From Kineococcus sp. NBC_00420 (GTDB lineage: Bacteria; Actinomycetota; Actinomycetes; Actinomycetales; Kineococcaceae): DNA of 64,000 nucleotides. The notes beneath the pieces were generated by a model that saw only the letters and a program-made list of their open reading frames with translations, was not told where the DNA came from and ran no database searches. A program made the position numbers and the translations under genes. Positions 31,743 through 39,942 of this stretch are shown here, piece by piece (the stretch's first letter is position 1; each line of letters opens with the position of its first letter). The DNA is taken from the NCBI RefSeq assembly GCF_036021035.1, contig NZ_CP107930.1, positions 2,418,001 to 2,482,000 of the forward strand, written 5' to 3'.

Positions 31743-32534
31743 TCAGGGGGTGAGCTCGATCCGTTCCAGCCAGTCGGCGACCAGCGCCCGGCACGCCGCG
31801 GGGCGGTCGAGCAGCGCGTTGTGACCGGCGGTGTCCAGCACGGCGAACGTCGCCCGCGGGTACTGCTCGAGCTGCGCCAGCGGGTCGCGGTAGCCGGTCG
31901 TGTCGTCCTGCCTGCCGGTCACGACCAGGGAGGGACGGGCGAACACCGCCCGGGGTTCGACGGTGAGCGCGTAGTTCTGCTCGATCGCCTCGAGGGAACC
32001 GGGGTGCAGCCCCCGCACCCCGGCGAGCACGGACTCGGAGAACGCGGCGAAGTTCTCGGCCGTCTGCACCACCGAGACCTGCTCGTACTCCGCACGGTCA
32101 CCCGGGTCGAGACCGGCGAGGAGGTCGGGGTCGTGGACCAGCACCGGTCGCGGCGGCAGGTCGCGGCGGGTCCGGTCGGCGACCACCGCGGGGCAGAGCA
32201 GGCCCATCCCGAGGACCTGCGCGGCCCGGCGTTCCACCAGACCCCGGGTCAGCATCCCGCCCCAGGAGTTCCCCAGGACGGCGAACCGCCGGTCGCCGAG
32301 TTCGGCACCCACGAACCCGTCGAGCTGGTCCAGCACGGCGTCACTGCTGTCGATCCCCGGGTGCCAGCGGTTCTCCCCCGATCCCGGGAGGTCGACGTAC
32401 CAGCGTTCCCAGGTCCCGTCGAGGTGCGGGTCGGTGGTGAAGAGCTGTTCCAGCGGCAGCAGAGCCCGGTGGTCGACCCCCGCCCCGTGGATCAGCAGCA
32501 GCGGGGTTCCCCGGCCTTCGCGACGTGCCAGCAC
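31743..32534 (-). CDS. Alpha/beta hydrolase
   Basis: 263 residues from GTG 32534. Single-domain alpha/beta hydrolase: HGAG oxyanion-hole motif near residue 16, nucleophile elbow GNSWGG near residue 89, a late acid in TGRQDDTTG and the catalytic His in DTAGHNALLDRP. The overall pattern is of the proline-iminopeptidase/hydrolase group, but the lid differs and the substrate cannot be named. It lies 9 bp downstream of the sirtuin gene on the same strand, so it is probably the third gene of an MFS-sirtuin-hydrolase operon. Confidence 0.87.
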   Translation of the reverse strand: MLARREGRGTPLLLIHGAGVDHRALLPLEQLFTTDPHLDGTWERWYVDLPGSGENRWHPGIDSSDAVLDQLDGFVGAELGDRRFAVLGNSWGGMLTRGLVERRAAQVLGMGLLCPAVVADRTRRDLPPRPVLVHDPDLLAGLDPGDRAEYEQVSVVQTAENFAAFSESVLAGVRGLHPGSLEAIEQNYALTVEPRAVFARPSLVVTGRQDDTTGYRDPLAQLEQYPRATFAVLDTAGHNALLDRPAACRALVADWLERIELTP

Positions 32535-32543
32535 CCGACCAGG

Positions 32544-33389
32544 CTAGACCGCGGCGGTGACCCCCAACCGGCCCAGGAGTTCCGGCAGGACCTCCTGCAG
32601 CGCAGCGTCGACCTTCAGCGTGGCCTTCTCGTCGCCCCGCGTCGGGCCGGCGGTGACGATCGCCACGGGCTGGGCGTTCTTTGCCGCGTGCAGCACGAAC
32701 CGGTACCCGGACATGACGGCGAGGGAGGACCCGAGGACGAGCAGCACGCGGGCGGCGTCGAGGAGTTCGAAGGACCGCGCGACCCGGTCCTTGGGCACGG
32801 TCTCCCCGAAGAACACGACGTCCGCCTTGAGCGCGTCCTCGCCGCACCGGCGGCAGGCCACCGTGACGAAACCCTCGAGCTGGGCGTCGCTCAGGTCGGC
32901 GTCGCCGTCGGGATTCAGCGCGTGCAGTTCCTCCACCCGGGCACCGAACCCCGGGTTCGCCTCCGCCAGCCGCACGGCGAGTTCGGCGCGGGCCGTGACC
33001 TCGGCGCAGTTCAGGCAGACCACCCGGTCGAGGTTCCCGTGCAGTTCCACGACCTCCCGCGTGCCGGCGGCCAGGTCGAGACCGTCGACGTTCTGGGTGA
33101 TCGTCCCGGTCACGAGACCGGCTCGTTCCAGGGCCGCGACGGCCCGGTGGGCCTCGTTGGGCCGGGCGCGCCGGAAGTGCTCCCAGCCGACGTGGCTGCG
33201 CCCCCAGTAGCGACGACGGGCCTCGGCGGAACCCGTGAACTCCTGGTAGGTCATCGGTGTGTGCCGGGTCAGCGACCCGTTGGGGCCGCGGTAGTCGGGG
33301 ATCCCGGAGCCGGTGGACATCCCGGCCCCCTCGAGGACGAGGACCCGCCCGTCGGCGAGCAGGTCTGCGAGCGGGGCGAGGTCGGTCAC
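32544..33389 (-). CDS. NAD-dependent protein deacetylase (sirtuin)
   Basis: 281 residues from GTG 33389, overlapping the MFS stop (GTGA). Sirtuin motifs: GAGMSTGSGIPDYRG (NAD binding), TQNVDGL, catalytic His in LHGN, and two Cys pairs (CLNC, CRRC) for the structural zinc. FFGE and GSSL complete the NAD pocket. It removes acyl groups from lysines using NAD+. The longer zinc region resembles class II (SIRT4-like) bacterial sirtuins. Coupling to a transporter gene is unusual. Confidence 0.93.
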   Translation of the reverse strand: MTDLAPLADLLADGRVLVLEGAGMSTGSGIPDYRGPNGSLTRHTPMTYQEFTGSAEARRRYWGRSHVGWEHFRRARPNEAHRAVAALERAGLVTGTITQNVDGLDLAAGTREVVELHGNLDRVVCLNCAEVTARAELAVRLAEANPGFGARVEELHALNPDGDADLSDAQLEGFVTVACRRCGEDALKADVVFFGETVPKDRVARSFELLDAARVLLVLGSSLAVMSGYRFVLHAAKNAQPVAIVTAGPTRGDEKATLKVDAALQEVLPELLGRLGVTAAV

Positions 33390-34630
33390 GCGACCATGCT
33401 GCCGCGCGTGTCCTCAGCGCGCAGGGTGAGGGTCGCCAGCAGCGCCGCCGCGACCACCAGGGCCACCACCACCCCGACCACGACGCCCCAGCCGCCGTCG
33501 GCGAACGCGAACCCGCCGAGCCAGCCGACGACGCTCGACCCGGCGTAGTAGGCGAAGGTGTAGAGCGCGGAGGCCTGGGCCCGGAACCGCGGGCGGGCGC
33601 GCGCCCCGACCCAGCCGCTGGCGACGGCGTGCGCGGCGAAGAACCCGGCCGTGAGCAGCACCAGCCCCGCGACGACCACGACGATCGAGCTCGACAGCGT
33701 CAGCAGCGCCCCGAGCACGAACACGGCGGCGGAGCCGACAAGGACGCGCAACCGACCCCGCCCCGCGAGGCGACCGGCGAGCGAGGAACTGGCCGTGCCG
33801 GCCAGGTACACGACGAACAGCAACCCGACGACGGCCTGGGACAGCGAGAACGGCGGTTCCAGCAGGCGGAAGCCGAGGTAGTTGTAGACCGTGACGAACG
33901 CCCCCATCAGCAGCAGGGCCTGGGCGTAGAGGACGAGCAGTCCCCGGTCGGAGAGCGCACCCCGCACCCGGACGGCCAGCGAGGGACCGGCCACGCGAGC
34001 GGTGCGCACGAAACCCCGCGAGCGCGGGACGACGAGGCAGAACAGGACCGTCGCGGCGACCCCGACGAACGCGACGGCAGCCACGCCCCACCGCCACCCG
34101 AGCACGTCGGCGACGCTGGAGGAGACGATCCGGCCGGTCAGGCCGCCGACGGAGTTCCCCGAGACGTAGGCCCCCGCGGCGAGCGCGACCTCACGGGCGT
34201 GGACCTCCTCGGCCAGGTAGGCCATGGCGATCGCGGGCAGTCCCCCGAGCGCGGCCCCCTGCAGCGCGCGCAGCAGCAGCAGCGGGGCGAGACCGCCGGC
34301 CAGCGGGACGGCGAGCCCGAACAGGGTCGCGGCGACGATCGAGACGACCATGGCCGGCACCCGCCCGAGCCGGTCGGCGACGGCGCTCCAGCCGAGCACC
34401 GAGACCGCGAGCGCCCCGGTGGCGACGGAGACGCCGAGGGCGGAGCGGGACGCGTCGAGGTGGAGCCCGGTGGCCAGGGCGGGGAGGACGGCCTGCACGG
34501 AGTAGAGCTGGGCGAAGGTGGCGACCCCCGCGGCGAAGAGAGCGATGACGACGCGGCGGTACCCGGGGGTCCCACGTTCGTGACCGGCCCACGGTTGCGT
34601 GTCGGGACGGGTGCGGTCGTCGAGGCTCAC
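33386..34630 (-). CDS. MFS transporter, YnfM-like
   Basis: 414 residues from GTG 34630. Twelve membrane helices are expected; the first has RVVIALFAAGVATFAQLYSVQ (in part), and the loop 2-3 motif is DRLGRVPAM. The pattern is of the YnfM group of drug/arabinose-type major facilitators. Divergent from a LysR gene with a palindrome between them, so export is probably switched by that regulator. Followed by the sirtuin gene with a 4-bp overlap. Confidence 0.9.
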   Translation of the reverse strand: MSLDDRTRPDTQPWAGHERGTPGYRRVVIALFAAGVATFAQLYSVQAVLPALATGLHLDASRSALGVSVATGALAVSVLGWSAVADRLGRVPAMVVSIVAATLFGLAVPLAGGLAPLLLLRALQGAALGGLPAIAMAYLAEEVHAREVALAAGAYVSGNSVGGLTGRIVSSSVADVLGWRWGVAAVAFVGVAATVLFCLVVPRSRGFVRTARVAGPSLAVRVRGALSDRGLLVLYAQALLLMGAFVTVYNYLGFRLLEPPFSLSQAVVGLLFVVYLAGTASSSLAGRLAGRGRLRVLVGSAAVFVLGALLTLSSSIVVVVAGLVLLTAGFFAAHAVASGWVGARARPRFRAQASALYTFAYYAGSSVVGWLGGFAFADGGWGVVVGVVVALVVAAALLATLTLRAEDTRGSMVA

Positions 34631-34666
34631 CCCCCGACGGTAGGAACACGGTACCGATGCGTCCAA

Positions 34667-34692
34667 TGCATGAAGCGGTGCGGACTCATGCA
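34667..34692. promoter_or_regulatory. Likely LysR operator
   Basis: Perfect arms TGCATGA (34667-34673) and TCATGCA (34686-34692) with a 12-bp spacer between the divergent MFS and LysR genes. The right arm overlaps the first ATG of the LysR frame. Confidence 0.65.
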
Positions 34693-35614
34693 CACTTCGA
34701 GGGTGAAGGACGCACTCCGCGAGCTGGTGGGCCCGCTGCAGGTGCTGGTGGCCGTCGCCGAGCACGAGCACGTCACCCGCGCCGCGCACGCCCTGGGCCT
34801 GCAGCAACCGACCGTCAGCCGGACCCTCGCGCGGGTCCAGGACGCGGTCGGGGTCCCGCTCCTCGTGCCGGACGGGCGCGGGGTCCGCCTCACCGCCGCA
34901 GGGCGCGCACTGGCCGAGGTGGCGGCGCGGGCGCTCGCCGACCTCGACCGCGGGATCCGGGCGGTCCGCGACGACGACTCCCCCACCACGGGCCGGATCG
35001 CGCTCGGCTTCCTGCACACCCTGGGGGCGGCCGCGGTCCCGGCGCTGGTGCGGGCCTTCCGCCAGGACCACCCCGGCGTCCGCTTCCAGCTGCACCAGGG
35101 CGCGGCCGGCGCGGTGCTCGACCAGCTCACGGCCGGCGAGGTCGACCTGGTGCTGACGTCACCGGTGCCGCGGCGACCCGGGTTGGCCTGCGCGGCCCTG
35201 GTCGACCAGCCGTTGGTCCTCGCGGTGCCGGGGGACCACCCGCTCGGGGTGCCCGGGCCGATCGCGCTGACCGCCGTGGCCGACGAGGAGTTCGTGCTCT
35301 TCGAACCGGGCTACGGCCTGCGCGAAACGGTGGAGGCGATGTTCGCGCAGGCCGGGATCGTGCCCCGGATCGCGTTCGAGGGCCAGGACGCGCACACCCT
35401 CCGCGGTCTGGTCGCGGCGGGACTGGGCGTCGCGGTGGTCCCGGCCGCCCACCCGGGGACCTCCGAGGCCTTCGTCGGGGTGGTGGAACGACCGCTGGAG
35501 GGACCGTCGTCGACCCGGACGCTGGGTCTGGTGTGGCGCGACGAACCCCTGCCGCGGGTGACGGCGGCGTTCCGCGACAGCGTGCTCGCGCGGCCGCACC
35601 TGCTCCTGCCCTAG
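34688..35614 (+). CDS. LysR-family transcriptional regulator
   Basis: 308 residues from ATG 34688, or 303 from GTG 34703; the latter is attractive because the operator overlaps the ATG. Winged helix: FLVAVAEHEHVTRAAHALGLQQPTVSRTLARVQDAVG (in part, with LQVLVAVAEHEHV), then the periplasmic-binding-like effector domain (about 95-300). It most likely controls the divergent MFS-sirtuin-hydrolase operon through the palindrome between the genes. It ends 4 bp inside the convergent small gene. Confidence 0.91.
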   Translation: MHTSRVKDALRELVGPLQVLVAVAEHEHVTRAAHALGLQQPTVSRTLARVQDAVGVPLLVPDGRGVRLTAAGRALAEVAARALADLDRGIRAVRDDDSPTTGRIALGFLHTLGAAAVPALVRAFRQDHPGVRFQLHQGAAGAVLDQLTAGEVDLVLTSPVPRRPGLACAALVDQPLVLAVPGDHPLGVPGPIALTAVADEEFVLFEPGYGLRETVEAMFAQAGIVPRIAFEGQDAHTLRGLVAAGLGVAVVPAAHPGTSEAFVGVVERPLEGPSSTRTLGLVWRDEPLPRVTAAFRDSVLARPHLLLP

Positions 35615-35796
35615 CGGTCCCGACCCTCCCGGCGGCGGGACTGCGCGATGGTGATGACGCCGCCGCCGGCGGCACCGAAGGCGCCCCAGGCCCACAGGTC
35701 CTGTCCGCGGGCGAGCAGGACCAGCCCGACGACGACGAGGACCAGCAGCACGAGGTACTGGCCGAGGCGACGGCGGGAGCGTCGGTCCTGGTTCAC
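35611..35796 (-). CDS. Small membrane protein
   Basis: 61 residues, GTG start with a strong AGGAGA site 6-7 bases upstream. A basic N-terminus (MNQDRRSRRRLGQ) is followed by two hydrophobic segments (YLVLLVLVVVGLVLLA and AWGAFGAAGGGVITIA) and a charged tail. No family recognised. The 3' end overlaps the LysR gene by 4 bp on the opposite strand. Confidence 0.75.
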   Translation of the reverse strand: MNQDRRSRRRLGQYLVLLVLVVVGLVLLARGQDLWAWGAFGAAGGGVITIAQSRRREGRDR

Positions 35797-35869
35797 GGGG
35801 ATCTCCTGGCGGGGGAAGCTGGCTGACCGGGTGGTCGTGCGGCCAGTGTCCCAGCCGCGACGGGCCGGG

Positions 35870-36604
35870 TCAGCGACCGCCGCTGACGTCGATGGTCGTC
35901 CCGGTCACGTAGCTCGCGGCGTCGGAGAGCAACCAGACGACGGCCTCGGCGACCTCCCCCGGTTCCCCGCCCCGGCCGAGGGGGACGTTCTTCTGCAGCC
36001 GTTCGACGCGGCCGGGTTCACCGGAGCCGGCGTGGATGTCGGTGCGGATCAGACCGGGCCGCACCCCGACGACGCGGATCCCGTCCTCGGCGACCTCCTG
36101 GGCGAGACCGACGGTCAGGGTGTCGACGGCGCCCTTGGAGGCGGCGTAGTCGACGTACTCCCCGGCGCTGCCGAGGACCGCCGCGCGGGAGGAGACGTTG
36201 ACGATGGTGCCGCCGCCGGTGCGGCTCATGCGTCGCACGGCCTCGCGGGCGCACAGGAAGGCACCGACGACGTTGACCTCGAGCACCCGCCGGATCCGGT
36301 CCACGTCCATGTCGACGACCCGCGACTGCCGGCCGGTGATGCCGGCGTTGTTGACCAGACCGACGACGGGGCCGAGTTCCTCGGCCCGGTTGAACAGCCG
36401 CCGCACGTCGGACTCGATCGAGACGTCGGCCTGCACCGCGAGGCTCTCGGTCCCGAGGTCGGCGGCGGAGGCGGCGATGACGTCCGCGGCCTCGCGGTGC
36501 GTGGAGTAGCTGAAGCACGTCCGGATCCCCCGGGCCGCGAGCGCCTGCACGACCGCCGCACCGATCCCGCGACTACCGCCTGTGACCACCACGGTTCCGT
36601 TCAC
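35870..36604 (-). CDS. SDR oxidoreductase, 3-oxoacyl-ACP-reductase-like
   Basis: 244 residues from GTG 36604. TGGSRGIG near the N-terminus, NNAGITGR, catalytic YAASKGAVD, and the C-terminal YVTGTTIDVSGG are classical SDR features and closest in style to glucose/ribitol dehydrogenases or FabG-like proteins. The physiological substrate is unknown. It is the most distal member of a minus-strand block that also includes alkA and dinB, but the 47-bp gap to alkA suggests a separate promoter. Confidence 0.88.
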   Translation of the reverse strand: MNGTVVVTGGSRGIGAAVVQALAARGIRTCFSYSTHREAADVIAASAADLGTESLAVQADVSIESDVRRLFNRAEELGPVVGLVNNAGITGRQSRVVDMDVDRIRRVLEVNVVGAFLCAREAVRRMSRTGGGTIVNVSSRAAVLGSAGEYVDYAASKGAVDTLTVGLAQEVAEDGIRVVGVRPGLIRTDIHAGSGEPGRVERLQKNVPLGRGGEPGEVAEAVVWLLSDAASYVTGTTIDVSGGR

Positions 36605-36651
36605 GGACGCACCGTAGTGGGAACACCGCCGGTGTGGCGATCTTGTGAGGG

Positions 36652-37527
36652 TCAGGGAGCGAAGACCTCCGCCGTCCACAGGTGCAGCAGGGCGTAGCCC
36701 CGCCACGGCCGCCACGGCTCCGCCCGCGCCACGGCCGCCTTCGCGCTCATCCCGCCGAGCGCCCGCCGGAGCACGAGGTCACCGGAGAGGAAGGCGTCGG
36801 AGTCGCCGAAGACGCGCAGCGCGACGTAGTCCGCCGTCCACGGCCCGATGCCGGGCAGGGCGAGGAGTTCGGCGTGCGCCGCCGCCGCCCGGACCGGGTC
36901 GAGCGCCGCGGCCTCGAGGTCGAGACCGTCCGCGATGGCCGTCGCGAGGGCGTGCAGGGTGCGGGCCCGGGCGCCGGTGATCCCGGTGACGGCCTGGATC
37001 TCCTCGGCGCCGGCCGCGGCCAGCGCCTGCGGTCCGGGGAAGGCGACCAGGGTGTCCACCGGTGTCCCGTACGCCGCGACGAGGCGCCCGGCGAACGTGC
37101 AGGCCGCGGCGAGGGAGACCTGCTGGCCGAGGACGGTCAGCACGGCCGTCTCGGCGCCGACGACGGCGCGCGGGAACCGTAGCCCGGGGCGGGCCGCGAC
37201 GAGGGGCGCGAGGAGCGGATCCGCGCCCAGCCACGCCTCGGCGCTCACGTGGTCCACGTCGAGGTCCAGCCAGCGGCGGACGAGAGGGGTCACCTCGTCG
37301 ACGACGTCACCCGGAGCGTCCAGGACGACCGTCGCGCACCGCGGCGACGTGCCGAGGTCGATCCGGACCTCCACCGGACCGCGACGGGTCGGGACCACCC
37401 GTTCGTGCACCCCGTCGAGGTGCCGCTCGGCCCCGGGGACGACGTGGGCGCGCAGGAACCGGCGCAGCGGATCGGCCGCCAGGCCGCCGGGGACCTCCAG
37501 GAGCCGCTGGGCGACCGCAGGTCTCAC
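36652..37527 (-). CDS. alkA: DNA-3-methyladenine glycosylase AlkA
   Basis: 291 residues from GTG 37527, overlapping the dinB stop (GTGA). An AlkA-type N-terminal domain is followed by the HhH-GPD domain: GAETAVLTVLGQQVSLAAACTFA, then LPGIGPWTADYVALRVFGDSDAFLSGDL, where the final Asp is the catalytic residue. It removes alkylated bases from DNA. Unlike many actinobacterial AlkA proteins it lacks the N-terminal Ada domain. Coupled to DinB, it forms a lesion repair/bypass pair. Confidence 0.9.
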   Translation of the reverse strand: MRPAVAQRLLEVPGGLAADPLRRFLRAHVVPGAERHLDGVHERVVPTRRGPVEVRIDLGTSPRCATVVLDAPGDVVDEVTPLVRRWLDLDVDHVSAEAWLGADPLLAPLVAARPGLRFPRAVVGAETAVLTVLGQQVSLAAACTFAGRLVAAYGTPVDTLVAFPGPQALAAAGAEEIQAVTGITGARARTLHALATAIADGLDLEAAALDPVRAAAAHAELLALPGIGPWTADYVALRVFGDSDAFLSGDLVLRRALGGMSAKAAVARAEPWRPWRGYALLHLWTAEVFAP

Positions 37528-38936
37528 GACGGTTCCGGGGTGAACACGGGCGGGTCGGCGGGGGCCAGGTCGGGGTCGTCGTCGCGGAACGTCCGGATGC
37601 GCCCGACCGGGGTGTGCGGGCCCTCGAACCGGACGGTCACCCGGCCCGCGCCGGAACCCTGCACCCAGCCGGCGCCGAACCCGGTGTGCGTGACGTCCTG
37701 CCCCGGGCGCCACCCCGTCGCGGCGGGCGGGCCGTAGGGGTCCGGCGAACCGCCCTCCACGACGCCTTCCACGCCGTCCTCCGGCTCGTCCTCGTCGGGC
37801 AGGGGTACGGGGTCCTCCTCGATCTCGGCGAGCAGGTCGATCTGGCTGTACTCCGAGAGCCCCGAGACCCCCACGCCCAGCAGGCGCACCCCGTCGGCGA
37901 CGTCGATCATGTCGAGGAGTTCGGTGGCGTGGTGGCTGATCTCCTTCGCGGAACTGCTCGCGTGCGGCAGGGTCCGGGAGCGGTTCAGGGTGCTGAAGTC
38001 GTAGCGGCGGACCTTGATCGTGATGGTCCGCCCCGACACCCCCGACGTCGCCAGCCGGGCCGCGACCCGGTCGGCCATCCGCCGGATCCGCTCGTCGAGG
38101 TCCGCCCGGTCGGTGAGGTCGACCGCGAACGTCTCCTCCGCCGAGACCGACTTCGCCTCGCGTTCGGAGACCACGGGCCGCGGATCGACCCCCCGGGCGA
38201 AGGCGAGCAACCCGCTGCCGTGCGCCTTTCCCAGCATCCGGACGAGTTCCCCCTCGTCGGCGACCGCGAGGTCCCCGATGGTCTTCAACCCCGACCGGAT
38301 CAACCGGTCCCCCGTCACCGCACCCACGCCGGGGATCTTCCGCACGCTCATCGGCGCCAGCAGCGCCTGCTGCTCGGCCGGGGGCACGACGACGAGGGCG
38401 TCGGGTTTGCGCAGGTCCGAGGCGATCTTGGCCACGAGCTTGCTGGCCCCCACCCCGACCGAGACGGTGAGGCCGGTGCGGTGGCGGACGTCGGCCCGGA
38501 AGCGTTCCGCGATGTCGGTGACCGCGGTGACGTCGAGGCCCTCGTGGACGGCCGAGAGGTCGACGAACGCCTCGTCGAAGGACAACGGCTCGACCAGCGG
38601 GGACAGCGCGTGCGCGAGCTCCATGACCTGGTGCGAGACCGTCCGGTACGCCTCGAAACGACCCGCGAGGTAGGCGGCGTTCGGGCAGAGCCGACGCGCC
38701 CGCGCCGTCGGCATCGCCGACCCGATCCCGAAGACCCGGGCCTCGTAGCTGGCCGTGGCCACGACCCCCCGACCGCCGGTGCCGCCCACCACGACGGGCT
38801 TCCCGCGCAGCGAGGGCTTGTCGCGCTGCTCGACGGCGGCGAAGAACGCGTCGAGGTCGAGGTGCATGACGCTCGGCCGGGTGGGATCGGGACGACCACC
38901 CCGCAGCGGTACCCGCTCCCCCACCTCCGCACCCAT
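37524..38936 (-). CDS. dinB: DNA polymerase IV (Y family)
   Basis: 470 residues from ATG 38936. Catalytic motifs: MHLDLDAFFAAVEQRD and LSFDEAFVDLS supply the acidic residues; YEARVFGIGSAMP is the typical fingers loop. Helix-hairpin-helix at RKIPGVGAVTGDRL, then the little-finger domain (to about residue 355). The last 110 residues are an acidic linker plus a compact Gly-rich tail (PGQDVTHTGFGAGWVQGSG), common in actinobacterial DinB2-like proteins. It copies past damaged bases. The tail may bind a partner. Confidence 0.93.
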   Translation of the reverse strand: MGAEVGERVPLRGGRPDPTRPSVMHLDLDAFFAAVEQRDKPSLRGKPVVVGGTGGRGVVATASYEARVFGIGSAMPTARARRLCPNAAYLAGRFEAYRTVSHQVMELAHALSPLVEPLSFDEAFVDLSAVHEGLDVTAVTDIAERFRADVRHRTGLTVSVGVGASKLVAKIASDLRKPDALVVVPPAEQQALLAPMSVRKIPGVGAVTGDRLIRSGLKTIGDLAVADEGELVRMLGKAHGSGLLAFARGVDPRPVVSEREAKSVSAEETFAVDLTDRADLDERIRRMADRVAARLATSGVSGRTITIKVRRYDFSTLNRSRTLPHASSSAKEISHHATELLDMIDVADGVRLLGVGVSGLSEYSQIDLLAEIEEDPVPLPDEDEPEDGVEGVVEGGSPDPYGPPAATGWRPGQDVTHTGFGAGWVQGSGAGRVTVRFEGPHTPVGRIRTFRDDDPDLAPADPPVFTPEPS

Positions 38937-39005
38937 CCCCCGAGTCTGCCTCCTGGTTCCGACACCGCCCTCCGGAAGGGCCGGGGCGGACCGTAGGCTC
39001 CGACG

Positions 39006-39761
39006 GTGCTGGACCTGTCGACGCCGCAGTTGATCCCCCTCTACCTGGCGGCCCTGGTGATCGGGATCTCGAAGACCTCCATCGGGGGTGCGGGCACCAT
39101 CGCGGTGGCGATCTTCGCCGCGGTCCTCCCGGCGAAGGAGTCGACCGGGATCATCCTGCCGCTGCTGATCCTCGGCGACGTGTTCGCCATCTCGATCTAC
39201 CGCCGGCACGCCGACTGGGGGTTGCTGGTCCGCCTCTTCCCCTACGTCGCGCTCGGCGTCGTCGCCGGGGCGGGTTTCGTCCGCGTGGTCGACGACACGG
39301 TGATGCGCCGTTCGATCGGCGTGCTGCTGATCCTCCTCGTCGCGATCCACCTGCTGCGCCAGCACCGGTTGCGCAAGCAGGAGGCGGTCGTGCCGATGAC
39401 CGTCCGCGGCCGCCGGCTCACGTCCCTGGGTTTCGGTTTCCTCGCCGGGTTCACCACGATGGTCGCCAACGCCGGTGGCCCCCCGATGTCGATCTACCTG
39501 TTCACCATGGGGCTCGGCGTGATGTCGTTCCTCGGCACCGGCGCCTGGTTCTTCTTCATCGTGAACTGCTTCAAGGTGCCGTTCAGCATCGGCCTGGGCC
39601 TCCTCAGCCTGGACTCGTTGCAGCTCGACCTCCGCCTCGCGCCCGCCGTGGTGGTGGGGACGCTGATCGGCTGGTGGATCGCGAAGCGGCTGGACCAGAA
39701 GAAGTTCGAGAACTGGGTGCTCGGCGCCTCGGTCGTCTCGGGTCTCAACCTGTTGCGCTGA
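39006..39761 (+). CDS. TauE/SafE-family membrane transporter
   Basis: 251 residues, GTG start. Seven to eight membrane helices with the two conserved family repeats (GISKTSIGGAGTIAV in the first half, GFTTMVANAGGPPMSIYLF in the second). This family exports or imports sulfite, taurine breakdown products or other organic anions. No sulfur genes lie nearby, so the substrate is open. Divergent from dinB with a 69-bp shared promoter region. Confidence 0.9.
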   Translation: MLDLSTPQLIPLYLAALVIGISKTSIGGAGTIAVAIFAAVLPAKESTGIILPLLILGDVFAISIYRRHADWGLLVRLFPYVALGVVAGAGFVRVVDDTVMRRSIGVLLILLVAIHLLRQHRLRKQEAVVPMTVRGRRLTSLGFGFLAGFTTMVANAGGPPMSIYLFTMGLGVMSFLGTGAWFFFIVNCFKVPFSIGLGLLSLDSLQLDLRLAPAVVVGTLIGWWIAKRLDQKKFENWVLGASVVSGLNLLR

Positions 39762-39855
39762 GCTCGAGGTTCGACGCCCGACCGCGGCACCTGCTCACGA
39801 TTCGTGGTCGCTGTTCGTGCCACCTGCGCTCATCGACCGCCGACGGCACCCACCT

Positions 39856-39920
39856 CACCCCCTCGACGATCTCGCACCGGTGTGACGGGAGCGGTCCGGT
39901 ACGAGATCGCGGAGGGGGTG
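39856..39920. repeat. Long imperfect hairpin between convergent genes
   Basis: CACCCCCTC/GAGGGGGTG (39856-39864 with 39912-39920), a 3x3 internal loop, GATCTCG/CGAGATC (39868-39874 with 39902-39908), and an inner ACCGG/CCGGT pair (39876-39880 with 39896-39900). It lies between the TauE gene and the heptose cluster and may stop transcription in both directions or form a structured RNA. The region 39762-39942 holds no gene. Confidence 0.65.
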
Positions 39921-39942
39921 GTCGCCGAGGCGGGGACGATCG

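Noticed and set aside
33257-34687. A long plus-strand frame continuing upstream of the LysR gene.
   Set aside because: It is antisense to the sirtuin and MFS genes and lacks any domain; the regulator's helix-turn-helix begins right after 34703.
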